From NCBI RefSeq assembly GCF_039555755.1, contig NZ_CP154631.1, positions 3,968,001-4,032,000 on the forward strand: a stretch of DNA of 64,000 nucleotides, read 5' to 3'. Shown piece by piece: positions 40,993 through 48,703 of this stretch. The stretch comes from Pseudomonas sediminis (GTDB lineage Bacteria; Pseudomonadota; Gammaproteobacteria; Pseudomonadales; Pseudomonadaceae). The notes beneath the pieces are model-generated. The model was given only the letters and a program-made list of their open reading frames with translations, ran no database searches and was not told the DNA's origin. Positions within the stretch are counted from its first letter, which is position 1; the number at the start of each line of letters is the position of its first letter. Position numbers and translations under genes: made by a program.

Positions 40993-41105
40993 ATTTGCCA
41001 AAACCGCAGATTCAGCGGGTTTCAGGGCGCGACATCACCGTACAGCGCTGCTGCGGGTGCACCTTTTCAAGGCCATGAGCGCCGATTTGGTGCGGCGCTG
41101 GCCAA

Positions 41106-41279
41106 TCAGCGGCTGAGTTCGACCTTGCCTGCCGTATGCTCGGCCTGCATCGGCGCCTGCGTTGTGCTGGGCAAGTGGGTCGTGGTGGCGTGAGTGGGAA
41201 GGGGAAGAGTGAGGAGTGGCCAGGCGGAGAGGCTGGCGATCAGAGCAGCGCGTTGAGCGCGTTGGCGCATAGCTGGCAT
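41106..41279 (-). CDS. Small predicted exported peptide, unknown function
   Basis: 57 codons from the ATG at 41279, preceded by a very good ribosome site (GGGAGGAA, seven bases away). The N-terminus is a plausible signal peptide: MPAMRQRAQRAALIASL, then a Leu/Pro-rich hydrophobic core ending THA. The mature part of about 26 residues is polar and rich in Thr, Gln and Glu. No homologue is recognised. It lies upstream of the nirB promoter, on the same strand. Confidence 0.5.
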   Translation of the reverse strand: MPAMRQRAQRAALIASLSAWPLLTLPLPTHATTTHLPSTTQAPMQAEHTAGKVELSR

Positions 41280-41384
41280 TGCGGTTCCTCCCAAGGTAGC
41301 TCTGCACCGGGGCTGCGCAGGGCTTTTATCGTTATGCACTAAGGCGTAGCAGATGGATTAGCAACTGTCACGCCAACAGGTCGG

Positions 41385-41831
41385 TTATCCGACCACACGA
41401 TTGACCTTGGGGAATTTGGCGCTGAAAGTCTTTGGCATCGGCACCACCTTCGACTGCAGATAATCGAAGAACACGAAGCCGGACTTGGCCATCGCCACGA
41501 GAGTGCCATCAGCCGGACGGGTGATGCGGAAGGTGATGTCGCCACCGTACTTGTTGAAATCCATCACGCCGACTTCGAACAGCAATTGGTCGCGTGCATG
41601 AGCTTCTGCGCGGTAGGTGGTGGCCAGGTCGGTGACGATGATGCCGGTGCCTTTGCCGTCGGTTTCGCGAATGCCGAACTCGAAGAGGAAGCGCGCACGC
41701 GCCTCGGAAATCATCGAGATCATCGAGTCATTGCCCAAGTGGTTGGCGCCGTTGATGTCGGTGACGCGCACGGTCAGGTGGGTGCTGTAGCAGTACTGGT
41801 CTTCGGGGAAATCGAGGGTCAGGCGTGCCAT
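41385..41831 (-). CDS. Acyl-CoA thioesterase, hotdog fold (YbgC/FadM-like)
   Basis: 148 residues from the ATG at 41831 (MARLTLDFPEDQ). The hotdog pattern is visible: THLTVRVTDINGANHLGNDSMISMISEARARFLFEFG, with the Asp-x-N...H-N region at the active site, then TTYRAEAHARDQLLFEVGV. It hydrolyses acyl-CoA or a related thioester. The longer frame to 41912 overlaps the alginate lyase gene and is unlikely. Lies 37 bp behind that gene on the same strand. Confidence 0.88.
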   Translation of the reverse strand: MARLTLDFPEDQYCYSTHLTVRVTDINGANHLGNDSMISMISEARARFLFEFGIRETDGKGTGIIVTDLATTYRAEAHARDQLLFEVGVMDFNKYGGDITFRITRPADGTLVAMAKSGFVFFDYLQSKVVPMPKTFSAKFPKVNRVVG

Positions 41832-41868
41832 GGTCGAGCCTTGGTCGAGGAGAGCGGCGATTGTAACC

Positions 41869-42558
41869 TCAGCGATGCAGGCTGTTGAGGTGGTAGAACG
41901 TGACCCGACCACCTTCGCTATCCGGGCCGTAATTGTCCTGGATGTAGGCGCCGGCCTTGAAGTACAGGTACTGCTTGCTCCAACTGCTGCTCAACTGGCG
42001 GTAGAGCGAGCCGTCGTCGCCATCTGCGCTGGCCACGCTGATGCCGATGCGTCCGCTGGGTGTGACGCGCAGGTCGTAGCCGAAGCGCTCGCCAAGCTGG
42101 ATGTTCTCGGCCAGCAGAATGTTCTGCACCTCGCTGTCGCCTGGGAGGGCGCGCAGCAGTGCTTCCACCCGGCCAACACCTCGCCGATAGTGATATTGCA
42201 GCTTGAGCAAAGGGTCGTTCTGGCTGCCTGGCGCGTCAGTGCTGTGGATCTGACCGATCACCACCTTGTTGCGGCTGGGCACCTGGTCGACCTGCAGCAC
42301 GGCACTTAGATAGCTGTCCGAACTGGCATGCAGCCAGTTATCGAGTGTGCCGTCGTGCTGGGTTTCGCGCAGTTCGCTACGTGGATAGCGCGCATCGGGC
42401 GTGGTCGAACCGGTAACAGGCACCCAGAAGGTCACGCTGCCGTCGGCATTGCGCCGAAAGTAACGGCTTTCATAGCCGTTATTCAGGCGTTCGGTGGTGA
42501 TGGTGGTCGGTGCCGGTTCGGTGGGAATCGACAGATTCCAGGTGGTGAGATCGAGCAC
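41869..42558 (-). CDS. Polysaccharide lyase family 7 (alginate lyase-like)
   Basis: 229 residues. The three PL7 signatures are present: RSELRE near residue 60, QIH (GQIHSTD) near 103 with the catalytic His, and YFKAGAYIQ near 208 with the catalytic Tyr. Such enzymes cleave alginate or related uronic acid polymers by beta-elimination. No signal peptide is seen at the only reasonable start, so export by the Sec route is not supported. It sits in the nitrate assimilation region, as I recall for P. aeruginosa. Confidence 0.9.
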   Translation of the reverse strand: MLDLTTWNLSIPTEPAPTTITTERLNNGYESRYFRRNADGSVTFWVPVTGSTTPDARYPRSELRETQHDGTLDNWLHASSDSYLSAVLQVDQVPSRNKVVIGQIHSTDAPGSQNDPLLKLQYHYRRGVGRVEALLRALPGDSEVQNILLAENIQLGERFGYDLRVTPSGRIGISVASADGDDGSLYRQLSSSWSKQYLYFKAGAYIQDNYGPDSEGGRVTFYHLNSLHR

Positions 42559-42655
42559 GGGATTCTCTGCTTGTCGGTTGAGGGCCCTTGTTCGTCCCTG
42601 CGATAGTGCAGAGGTTCAACCGCCCCGGTCCCTGTGCCAGAGCGGTTCATTGCGC

Positions 42656-43447
42656 TCAGGCGGCCGGGCGTTGCTGGCGCTGGTAGAGGAATTCCAGTAC
42701 AGCGGTGCGGTAGGCGTGGTACTGCGGGTCATTGGCCAGCGCCAGGCGGTCGCGCGGGCGCGGCAGGTCGACGGCGAGAATTTCGCCAACGGTAGCGGCC
42801 GGGCCGTTGGTCATCATCACGATACGATCGGACAGCAACACGGCCTCGTCAACGTCATGCGTAACCATCACCACGGTGCTTTGGGTCTGCCCGACGATGC
42901 GCAGCAGTTCATCCTGCAGATGTGCGCGGGTCAGGGCATCGAGGGCACCGAACGGCTCGTCCATCAGCAGCACCTTGGGTTCCATGGCCAGGGCGCGCGC
43001 AATGCCTACGCGCTGCTTCATGCCACCGGATATCTCGTTGGGGTGCTTGTGCATGGCATGGTTGAGGCCGACCATGTTCAGCGCCTGCTCGGTGCGGGCC
43101 TTGAGCTGCGCCTTGTTTTCACGTGCACCGAAGACCTTTTCCACGGCCAGGTGGACGTTGCCGAAGCAGGTCATCCAGGGCAGCAGGCTATGGTTCTGGA
43201 ACACCACGGCGCGCTCCGGGCCGGGACCGTCGATCTCGCGGCCATTGCAGATCAGCCCGCCTTCGTTGGCGTCGAGCAGGCCTGCGATCAGGTTGAGTAC
43301 GGTGGATTTGCCGCAGCCGGAGTGGCCGATCAGCGCCACGAACTCGCCGCGAGCGATGCTCAGGTTGACGTCTGCCAGTGCCTGGAAGCGGCCTTTCTTG
43401 GTGTCGAAGTGCTTGCTGACAGAAGTCAGCTCCACGAATTTGTCCAT
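42656..43447 (-). CDS. Nitrate/nitrite ABC transporter ATPase (NrtD/NasD type)
   Basis: 263 residues from the ATG at 43447 (MDKFVELTSVSKHF). Walker A GHSGCGKST, signature ISGGMKQRVGIARALAM, and Walker B VLLMDEPFGALD are all present. The Q-loop reads VFQNHSLLPW, typical for the nitrate, taurine and sulfonate import group. With the permease and the binding protein it imports nitrate at the expense of ATP. A 58-bp palindromic repeat separates it from the permease gene. Confidence 0.93.
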   Translation of the reverse strand: MDKFVELTSVSKHFDTKKGRFQALADVNLSIARGEFVALIGHSGCGKSTVLNLIAGLLDANEGGLICNGREIDGPGPERAVVFQNHSLLPWMTCFGNVHLAVEKVFGARENKAQLKARTEQALNMVGLNHAMHKHPNEISGGMKQRVGIARALAMEPKVLLMDEPFGALDALTRAHLQDELLRIVGQTQSTVVMVTHDVDEAVLLSDRIVMMTNGPAATVGEILAVDLPRPRDRLALANDPQYHAYRTAVLEFLYQRQQRPAA

Positions 43448-43548
43448 CGGAGTTCTCCCGTTCTGGCGCGGTGCCCCGGATTTAATCAGAGGCACTTTCA
43501 TTTAAAACAGAGGCTTGGCGTCTATTGTTGAACTGACTTGTAGGTTGC

Positions 43549-43606
43549 GTAGCCCGGATGCAATCCGTGGAAACGGAGATCGCGTTCCGGCTTGCATCCG
43601 GGCTAC
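43549..43606. repeat. Palindromic intergenic repeat (GTAGCCCGGATGCAA type)
   Basis: GTAGCCCGGATGCAA at 43549-43563 is repeated as a perfect reverse complement at 43592-43606, with 28 bases between. It lies between two genes of one transporter operon and can form a 15-bp stem in the message. I recall similar repeats in several pseudomonad genomes. Confidence 0.75.
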
Positions 43607-43627
43607 GAGTTGGTCGAACCTGCCTCT

Positions 43628-44485
43628 TCAGCTTGCGTAGTCAAAGCGTTTGGCGATCAACAGCAGTATCTGCTCCAGTGCCAGGCCCACCAGGCCGACG
43701 ATGATGATGGCGATGAGAATGTGCTCGACGTTGAGGTTGTTCCACTCGTCCCACACCCAGAAGCCCAGGCCGATACCGCCGGTGAGCATCTCCGCGGCGA
43801 CGATCACCAGCCAGGCCACGCCGATGGCCAGACGGATGCCGGTCATCAGGTGCGGCAGCACGGCGGGGAAGAGGATGCGCGTCAGTACCTTGAATTCCGA
43901 CAGCTTGAGCACCCGGGCCACGTTCAGGTAATCCTGCGGCACGCTGGCCACGCCGGCTGCGGTGTTGAGGATGATTGGCCAGATCGAACTGATGAAGATC
44001 ACCCAGATCGACGCCGGGCCAGCCGCCTCGAACACCAGCAGGCCGATCGGCAGCCAGGCCAGCGGCGAAACAGGGCGCAGCAAGCTGATGATCGGCGCGA
44101 GCATGCCGGCGAGAAAGGTGAAACGGCCGATGGCAAAACCCAGGGGAATGCCCACCAGGGCCGCCAGGCCGAAGCCGACCCCGACGCGGCCAAGCGAGTT
44201 GAGGATGTTCCAGCCGATGCCCATGTCATTGGGGCCGTTGTCGTAGAAAGGATCAGCGAACAGCACCAGGGCGGCTTGCCAGGTGCTCAAGGGGCCTGGC
44301 AAGCCTTCACTGTACTGCGCCAGCAGCGACCAGAAGCCGATGAAGGCGATGATGCCCAGCAGCGGGGCGATGCCAGCCTTGAACAGGTTGCCCAGTGTGG
44401 CGGCGCTTGGTAGCAAGGCCTGCGCAGAGAAGCGCGGTTTGGCGATCGGCGGCAACGGGGTTTTCAGGGGCGCATTCATGCTCAC
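43628..44485 (-). CDS. Nitrate/nitrite ABC transporter permease (NrtB/NasE type)
   Basis: 285 residues with about six to seven membrane helices. The EAA loop, which contacts the ATPase, reads VPQDYLNVARVLKLSEFKVLTRILFPAVLPHLMTGIRLAIG. The long soluble N-terminus of about 40 residues precedes the first helix. Six bases separate it from the binding protein gene upstream. Confidence 0.93.
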   Translation of the reverse strand: MSMNAPLKTPLPPIAKPRFSAQALLPSAATLGNLFKAGIAPLLGIIAFIGFWSLLAQYSEGLPGPLSTWQAALVLFADPFYDNGPNDMGIGWNILNSLGRVGVGFGLAALVGIPLGFAIGRFTFLAGMLAPIISLLRPVSPLAWLPIGLLVFEAAGPASIWVIFISSIWPIILNTAAGVASVPQDYLNVARVLKLSEFKVLTRILFPAVLPHLMTGIRLAIGVAWLVIVAAEMLTGGIGLGFWVWDEWNNLNVEHILIAIIIVGLVGLALEQILLLIAKRFDYAS

Positions 44486-44491
44486 CTCCGG

Positions 44492-45775
44492 TCAGGCTTT
44501 GATGGCGAAGGAGTCGGCGTAGGCGGCCGGATTGCTGCCGTCCCAGACCACGCCGTCGATCAACGTGCTGCTGCGCAGCGGGCTGCTCGGTACGGGCAGA
44601 TTCAGCGCGCCAGCGGCCTCGGCGTAGAGCGCGGTCTGGTTGACCTGGGCGGCCACGGCCGCGTAATCCGGCGCATCCTTGAGCAGGCCCCAGCGCTTGA
44701 ACTGGGTGAGGAACCACATGCCATCGGAGTGATAGGGGAAGTTGACGCTGCCATCCTTGCAGAAGGCCATGGCGTGTTCGTCCTTCCAGCTGTTGCCGAG
44801 GCCGTCCTCGTACTGGGCGAGAAAGCGCGGCTCGATCACCTGCACCGGCGCGTTGACGTACGCCTTGCCGGAAATCAGCTTGGCGGTACTCTTGCGGTTC
44901 TCCTCGCTGGCCTCGATGAAGCGGCTGGCATCGAGAATCGCCATGATCAGTGCGCGGGCGGCATTGGGATGCTGCTCGATAAAGGCGCGGGTGGTGCCGA
45001 GCACCTTCTCCGGGTGGTCCGGCCAGATCTGCTGCGTGGTGGTGGCGGTGAAGCCGATCTTGTCGAAGATCGCCCGCGCGCCCCAGGGCTCGCCGACGCA
45101 GAAACCGTCCATGTTGCCGACGCGCATGTTGGCGACCATCTGCGGTGGCGGCACGACAATGGTCTTCACGTCGCTCATCGGGTTGATGCCGACGCTGGCC
45201 AGCCAGTAGTACAGCCACATGGCGTGGGTGCCGGTGGGGAAGGTCTGAGCGAAGGTCAGCGGGTTACCGCCTTTCTTCACGTGTTCGGCCAATTGCGCGC
45301 CATTGGTCACGCCGGCTTCGCGCAGTTGCTTGGACAGGGTGATGGCCTGGCCATTCTGGTTCAGCCCCATCAGCACCGCCATGTCCCGCTGCGGCCCGGC
45401 CAGGCCGAGCTGGGCGCCGTACATCATGCCGTAGAGCACGTGGGCGGCATCCAGTTCGCCGGTGTTGAGCTTGTCGCGCACGCCGGCCCAGGAGGCCTCC
45501 TTGCTCGGATTGATGGTCAGGCCGTATTTCTCGCCAAAACCCTGAGTGGCGGCGACCACCACTGAAGCGCAATCGGTCAGGGGAATGAAGCCTACGTTAA
45601 GCGCGGCTTTCTCCGGCGCATCGGAGCCGGCTGCCCAGGCTGCGCTGCGCAGCGAAGCCGGCGCCGACAGGCCGAGCGCGGCGATTCCGCTCACGGCGCC
45701 GGCCAGGGCGATGGATTGCTTGAGGAAGTTACGGCGGCTGGTGGCCAGGGGCTTGTTCGAATCACGATCAGTCAT
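44492..45775 (-). CDS. Nitrate-binding protein of the ABC transporter (NrtA/NasF type), Tat-exported
   Basis: 427 residues from the ATG at 45775 (MTDRDSNKPLATSRRNFLKQ). The SRRNFLKQ motif followed by a hydrophobic region is a twin-arginine signal. The mature part matches NrtA/CmpA-type anion-binding proteins (NVGFIPLTDCASVVVA, PTGTHAMWLYYWLASVGI, GFCVGEPWGARA). Periplasmic capture of nitrate or nitrite is expected. First gene of the operon; expression depends on the sigma-54 promoter and antitermination leader upstream. Confidence 0.93.
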   Translation of the reverse strand: MTDRDSNKPLATSRRNFLKQSIALAGAVSGIAALGLSAPASLRSAAWAAGSDAPEKAALNVGFIPLTDCASVVVAATQGFGEKYGLTINPSKEASWAGVRDKLNTGELDAAHVLYGMMYGAQLGLAGPQRDMAVLMGLNQNGQAITLSKQLREAGVTNGAQLAEHVKKGGNPLTFAQTFPTGTHAMWLYYWLASVGINPMSDVKTIVVPPPQMVANMRVGNMDGFCVGEPWGARAIFDKIGFTATTTQQIWPDHPEKVLGTTRAFIEQHPNAARALIMAILDASRFIEASEENRKSTAKLISGKAYVNAPVQVIEPRFLAQYEDGLGNSWKDEHAMAFCKDGSVNFPYHSDGMWFLTQFKRWGLLKDAPDYAAVAAQVNQTALYAEAAGALNLPVPSSPLRSSTLIDGVVWDGSNPAAYADSFAIKA

Positions 45776-45802
45776 GGATCTAATCCTTGTCAGGCGCATA
45801 AA

Positions 45803-45862
45803 CAAAAAACGGCGTACGCCAGGCCACCTCGATGAGAGGAAGGTGACCTGACGGACGCCGTT
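45803..45862 (-). terminator. Leader terminator upstream of the nitrate transporter operon
   Basis: On the minus strand AACGGCGT and further blocks (AGG, TCACC) pair with GGTG, CCT and ACGCCGTT, followed by TTTTTGTTT. It stands between the promoter and the binding protein start, so it is an attenuator. Confidence 0.8.
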
Positions 45863-45893
45863 GTCCGTGATCCTCGGCCCGCCACCGTTGGCG
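45851..45893 (-). promoter_or_regulatory. ANTAR (NasT-type) antitermination leader of the nitrate transporter operon
   Basis: Two hairpins in the minus-strand RNA expose A1/G4 hexaloops: P1 at 45880-45893 (CGCC, loop AACGGT, GGCG) and P2 at 45851-45868 (ACGGAC, loop AACGGC, GTCCGT). P2 uses the 5' arm of the following terminator, so binding by NasT would prevent termination. Same design as upstream of nirB. No nasS or nasT gene lies in the window. Confidence 0.8.
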
Positions 45894-45921
45894 TGCTACA
45901 CAGGATGATTGACAGGGACAT

Positions 45922-45937
45922 AGCAAAGGGCTTGCCA
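45922..45937 (-). promoter_or_regulatory. Sigma-54 promoter of the nitrate transporter operon
   Basis: Minus strand TGGCAAGCCCTTTGCT matches the sigma-54 consensus TGGCAC-N5-TTGCW with one change. It precedes the antitermination leader by about 30 bases. The rest of the 378-bp gap (45938-46152) shows no further feature. Confidence 0.75.
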
Positions 45938-46152
45938 GCTTTCGTGTACGACGGCCGAGCAGGGGTATCCGGCGCCTGACAGGCGCAATAAAGATGCTGG
46001 CCTATGAATTACTGGCTATTAAAAATCAATAAGTTACATATTGCTTATGAAGTCGTTTAGCTGATTGAAAAGTGAGCCCGCGCTCGGCTCGCTCTGCATG
46101 TTTCTGAGCCATTGCCGTGCATGAGCGGGCACCGCTGAGCCTTTTTGGGTCG

Positions 46153-46467
46153 TCAGGAGGCTGGTTGAACGCGCGCCTCCTCGACGAAGTCGCGCAGCCA
46201 ACGCAACACTTCGACGGCTTCCCAGCGAGCCGGATCGAACAGCGCGTAGGCCAACCCCTGGTAACCGACCACATCCAGTTGCCGATGGTAGCCAGCGCGC
46301 TGCAGCAGCGCCTCGATCTCGGCGAAGCAGGTGTTGAAGTGCTGACGATTGAAGGGGGTGCGGCTCTCGGTGACGATGCCCTCGAGCTGCAGTTCCTCGA
46401 CCATCTCGCGTACCCGCTCCAGCGGCATTCGGTTCACTCGGTGTTTCAGCTGCAGTACGTCCAGCAT
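46153..46467 (-). CDS. Small conserved hypothetical protein
   Basis: 104 residues from the ATG at 46467, preceded by AGGAGCG; the longer frame to 46620 overlaps the divergent promoter region. Helical, charged sequence (LKHRVNRMPLERVREMVEEL) with no recognised domain; a few features such as LQLEGIVTESRTPFNRQHFNTC suggest a winged-helix-like or ribosome-associated fold, but this is a guess. Single gene, divergent from the lipoprotein-like gene. Confidence 0.65.
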   Translation of the reverse strand: MLDVLQLKHRVNRMPLERVREMVEELQLEGIVTESRTPFNRQHFNTCFAEIEALLQRAGYHRQLDVVGYQGLAYALFDPARWEAVEVLRWLRDFVEEARVQPAS

Positions 46468-46614
46468 GATGGCGCTCCTGTGCAATCGATCATTTACCTG
46501 TGATGCCAAGCCTAATTCAAAAGCACTGTACAAATAAACAGTATTGGTGAATAGTAAGGCCACTGCAGACCTATCCGCCCACAAAACGGGCGCCTTGCGA
46601 GAGGAGAATTGGCA

Positions 46615-47007
46615 ATGCAACAGATGTTGATGACGATTGTGCTATCGGTCTTCCTGTACGGCTGCGCTCAGCCCCAGGTCGAGCGACCCCAAGCCAACGG
46701 TGCCTATCTGGTGATCGAGGGCGAACAGGCCTGGGCCGTACTGGTCTCCGATGGCCAGCGTGTCGAGGAGGTGGGCACGGTGCTCGACGTGATTCGACTG
46801 CCCAGCCATCACTCCAACATAGCCGCCAGTTACGTGATCGAAACGCCCAACTGCGGCAAGCTGCAGTGGCTGACCGAACGCCATGGCGCTGCAGAAGGTG
46901 AAACCACGCTGTTGCCGGCCGCCTTCAACGAGCAACTGAGCAAGCCCGGTTGCGTGCTCGCACAAGGCCTGAGCCGAGCCTGGACGGCCCTGGACTACTC
47001 CGGTTAA
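46615..47007 (+). CDS. Predicted small lipoprotein, unknown function
   Basis: 130 residues from the ATG at 46615, which follows GAGAGGAGAA. N-terminus MQQMLMTIVLSVFLYGCAQ is a short lipoprotein signal with lipobox LYGC. The mature part contains two more cysteines (TPNCGK and KPGCVL) about 35 residues apart, perhaps a disulfide. No domain recognised. Followed by a terminator. Confidence 0.7.
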   Translation: MQQMLMTIVLSVFLYGCAQPQVERPQANGAYLVIEGEQAWAVLVSDGQRVEEVGTVLDVIRLPSHHSNIAASYVIETPNCGKLQWLTERHGAAEGETTLLPAAFNEQLSKPGCVLAQGLSRAWTALDYSG

Positions 47008-47069
47008 TCCGTAGGGTGCGCCGTGCGCACCGTCATACGCCGGAGGGTTAACTGGCTAGACGCACAAAG

Positions 47070-47107
47070 AAAAAAGCGCCGCGACCTCAACGGAAGCGGC
47101 GCTTTTC
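47070..47107. terminator. Bidirectional terminator
   Basis: AAAAGCGCCGC pairs with GCGGCGCTTTT around a 13-base loop. It lies between the convergent lipoprotein and crotonase genes. Confidence 0.8.
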
Positions 47108-47127
47108 ATTTATGGGCTAGCGAGTGC

Positions 47128-47817
47128 TTACAGCAGGTGCTGCTTGTCCATCTCGATGGCGGCATCGAGGGTTTCCAGCAGCGCCTTGCGCACTTTCAGC
47201 TTGGTGTTCTTGTGCGCGGTCATGTTGATCTTCTTCATCTGCTGCGCCACCGCCTGAGCGGTAGCCTGCAATTGCTCGGCCGGTACCACCCTGTCCAGGA
47301 AGCCGGCATCTACCGCGCCAGCCGGGTCGAACATCTCGCCATTGATCACCGAACGGTGGAACGCAGACTTGCGCAGACGATCACGAGCCAGCTCGATACC
47401 GACGTGGTGCATGGTCATGCCGATCTGTACTTCATTCAGGCCGATATTGAACGGGCCTTCCACGCCGATACGGTAATCGGCCGACAGCAGGATGAACGCA
47501 CCCTTGGCCACGGCATGACCGGCGCAGGCGACGATGATCGGGTATGGATGAGCGAGCATGCGCCGCGCCAGGGTAGAGCCAGCAGCGACCAGGTTGATTG
47601 CATTCTGCGGGCCCGAGGTCATCACCTTCAGGTCATAGCCGCCGGAAAGAATGCCCGGCTGGCCGGTGATGATGACGATGGCGCGATCCTGCTCGGCGCG
47701 GTCGAGGGCGGCATTGAACGCAGCGATCACGTCAGGCGAGATGGCATTGACCTTGCCATTGCTCAGGGTGAGGGTGGCGATGCCGTCGTCGAGTTGGTAG
47801 CTGATCAGGTCGCTCAT
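47128..47817 (-). CDS. Enoyl-CoA hydratase/isomerase (crotonase) family protein
   Basis: 229 residues. Crotonase fold: ILSGGYDLKVM gives the first oxyanion-hole region and AGHAVAKGAFILLSADYRIGV the second. The C-terminus is shorter than in fatty-acid oxidation enzymes, and the usual pair of catalytic glutamates is not evident at AGHAVAKGA; NIGLNEVQIGM may supply one. The reaction is therefore open. Single gene. Confidence 0.85.
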   Translation of the reverse strand: MSDLISYQLDDGIATLTLSNGKVNAISPDVIAAFNAALDRAEQDRAIVIITGQPGILSGGYDLKVMTSGPQNAINLVAAGSTLARRMLAHPYPIIVACAGHAVAKGAFILLSADYRIGVEGPFNIGLNEVQIGMTMHHVGIELARDRLRKSAFHRSVINGEMFDPAGAVDAGFLDRVVPAEQLQATAQAVAQQMKKINMTAHKNTKLKVRKALLETLDAAIEMDKQHLL

Positions 47818-48003
47818 GGCGGTTTTCCTTGTTAGAGCCTTGGGGGCGAATGTGGGCAGAAGGTACTCAGCCGCAGCGCTCTGGTAAAGCGCCGCGGCTG
47901 ACTGGTTGGTCAGTGCTTTTGCCTATCGCGGCGATGCCGGATGGCAATTGGTCGAACGCAAAGCCAGGCCCTTAAGGTGAGCAGCGAACCGAAGGAGCTG
48001 CCC

Positions 48004-48222
48004 ATGAACACCCTCTATTCCATCCTTTATATGCTTGCCGTTATCGGCCTGCTGCTGGCATCGGTCTTGCTCAGCGAAAGCCTCTACCTGCGCAGCCCAT
48101 CCGGCGTGCTGCTGTTATTCGGCCTGGGCTTGTTCATGTCCCTGGGTTTTCTGCTGTTCGGCCACATTCGCTTCGACGAGCAGCCCGGCGAGAAGCACGA
48201 GGAAAACCCGCTGCGCTCTTAA
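48004..48222 (+). CDS. Small two-helix membrane protein, unknown function
   Basis: 72 residues from the ATG at 48004, which follows AAGGAG. Two hydrophobic segments (residues 5-24 and 34-52) with the charged tail IRFDEQPGEKHEENPLRS, probably cytoplasmic. No family recognised. Ends 90 bp before the tRNA gene. Confidence 0.65.
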   Translation: MNTLYSILYMLAVIGLLLASVLLSESLYLRSPSGVLLLFGLGLFMSLGFLLFGHIRFDEQPGEKHEENPLRS

Positions 48223-48312
48223 GCGCATGAATCCTTTAAAAAAAATTTGCCATCGGGAAAACATTCGACTATATTAGCGCACCTCGACGGGCTGCACAGC
48301 CAATCGAGATCC

Positions 48313-48402
48313 GGTGAAGTGTCCGAGCGGTTGAAGGAGCACGCCTGGAAAGTGTGTATACGGGAAACCGTATCAAGAGTTCGAATCTCTTCTTCACCGC
48401 CA
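48313..48402 (+). tRNA. tRNA-Ser (anticodon GGA)
   Basis: Acceptor GGTGAAG pairs with CTTCACC, discriminator G and encoded CCA at the end. The anticodon stem CACGC/GTGTG encloses CTGGAAA, anticodon GGA. A long variable arm (TATACGG/CCGTATC) marks a class II serine tRNA. The T arm reads AGAGTTCGAATCTCT. Confidence 0.97.
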
Positions 48403-48416
48403 CTTTCGCAATACCT

Positions 48417-48453
48417 AAAGCCCTGAGAGCTAACAAGCTTTCGGGGCTTTTTG
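48417..48453 (+). terminator. Terminator of the tRNA-Ser gene
   Basis: AAAGCCC-GAGAGC pairs imperfectly with GCTTTC-GGGGCTTT around a six-base loop, followed by TT. It starts 15 bp behind the tRNA. Confidence 0.75.
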
Positions 48454-48510
48454 CTTTCTGGCTTGTCGCTCTTCTCTCGGCGCAGGACGCTAATCAGCCA
48501 AGCGCTCGCT

Positions 48511-48657
48511 TCAATTCGATGGAGCAGGTGATTGCCTGGACCGTCGCACACGTTCGCGCAGACTAGCGAAATATCGTTGGTTAGCGGGCTCTGCCGGCTT
48601 GGATTCGGCACCAGCCAGCAACTCATTGCGTAGCTGTTGGCGTTTGTTGTTTGGCAT
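48511..48657 (-). CDS. Possible small protein, divergent from mqsR
   Basis: 48 codons from the ATG at 48657 with AAGGGAG five bases upstream. The product is polar and basic, begins MPNNKRQQLRNELLAGAESK and contains YFASLRERVRR. The composition resembles the tail of small antitoxins, but no family can be assigned. It shares a 46-bp upstream region with mqsR, including the palindromic operator. Expression is unproven. Confidence 0.35.
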   Translation of the reverse strand: MPNNKRQQLRNELLAGAESKPAEPANQRYFASLRERVRRSRQSPAPSN

Positions 48658-48677
48658 CGACGCTCCCTTGGAAAAAT

Positions 48678-48692
48678 TAACCTAAAAGGTTA
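48678..48692. promoter_or_regulatory. MqsA-type operator upstream of mqsRA
   Basis: TAACCTAAAAGGTTA is an interrupted palindrome that matches the operator type AACCTTTTAGGTT known for E. coli mqsRA. It lies 11 bp before the mqsR start, so the antitoxin can repress its own operon. Confidence 0.8.
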
Positions 48693-48703
48693 TTTTGTGC
48701 GAC

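Noticed and set aside
48219..48626. 135-residue open frame on the minus strand
   Set aside because: It runs through the tRNA-Ser gene; the stretch GGEEEIRTLDTVSRIH is the well-known false protein from antisense tRNA-Ser.
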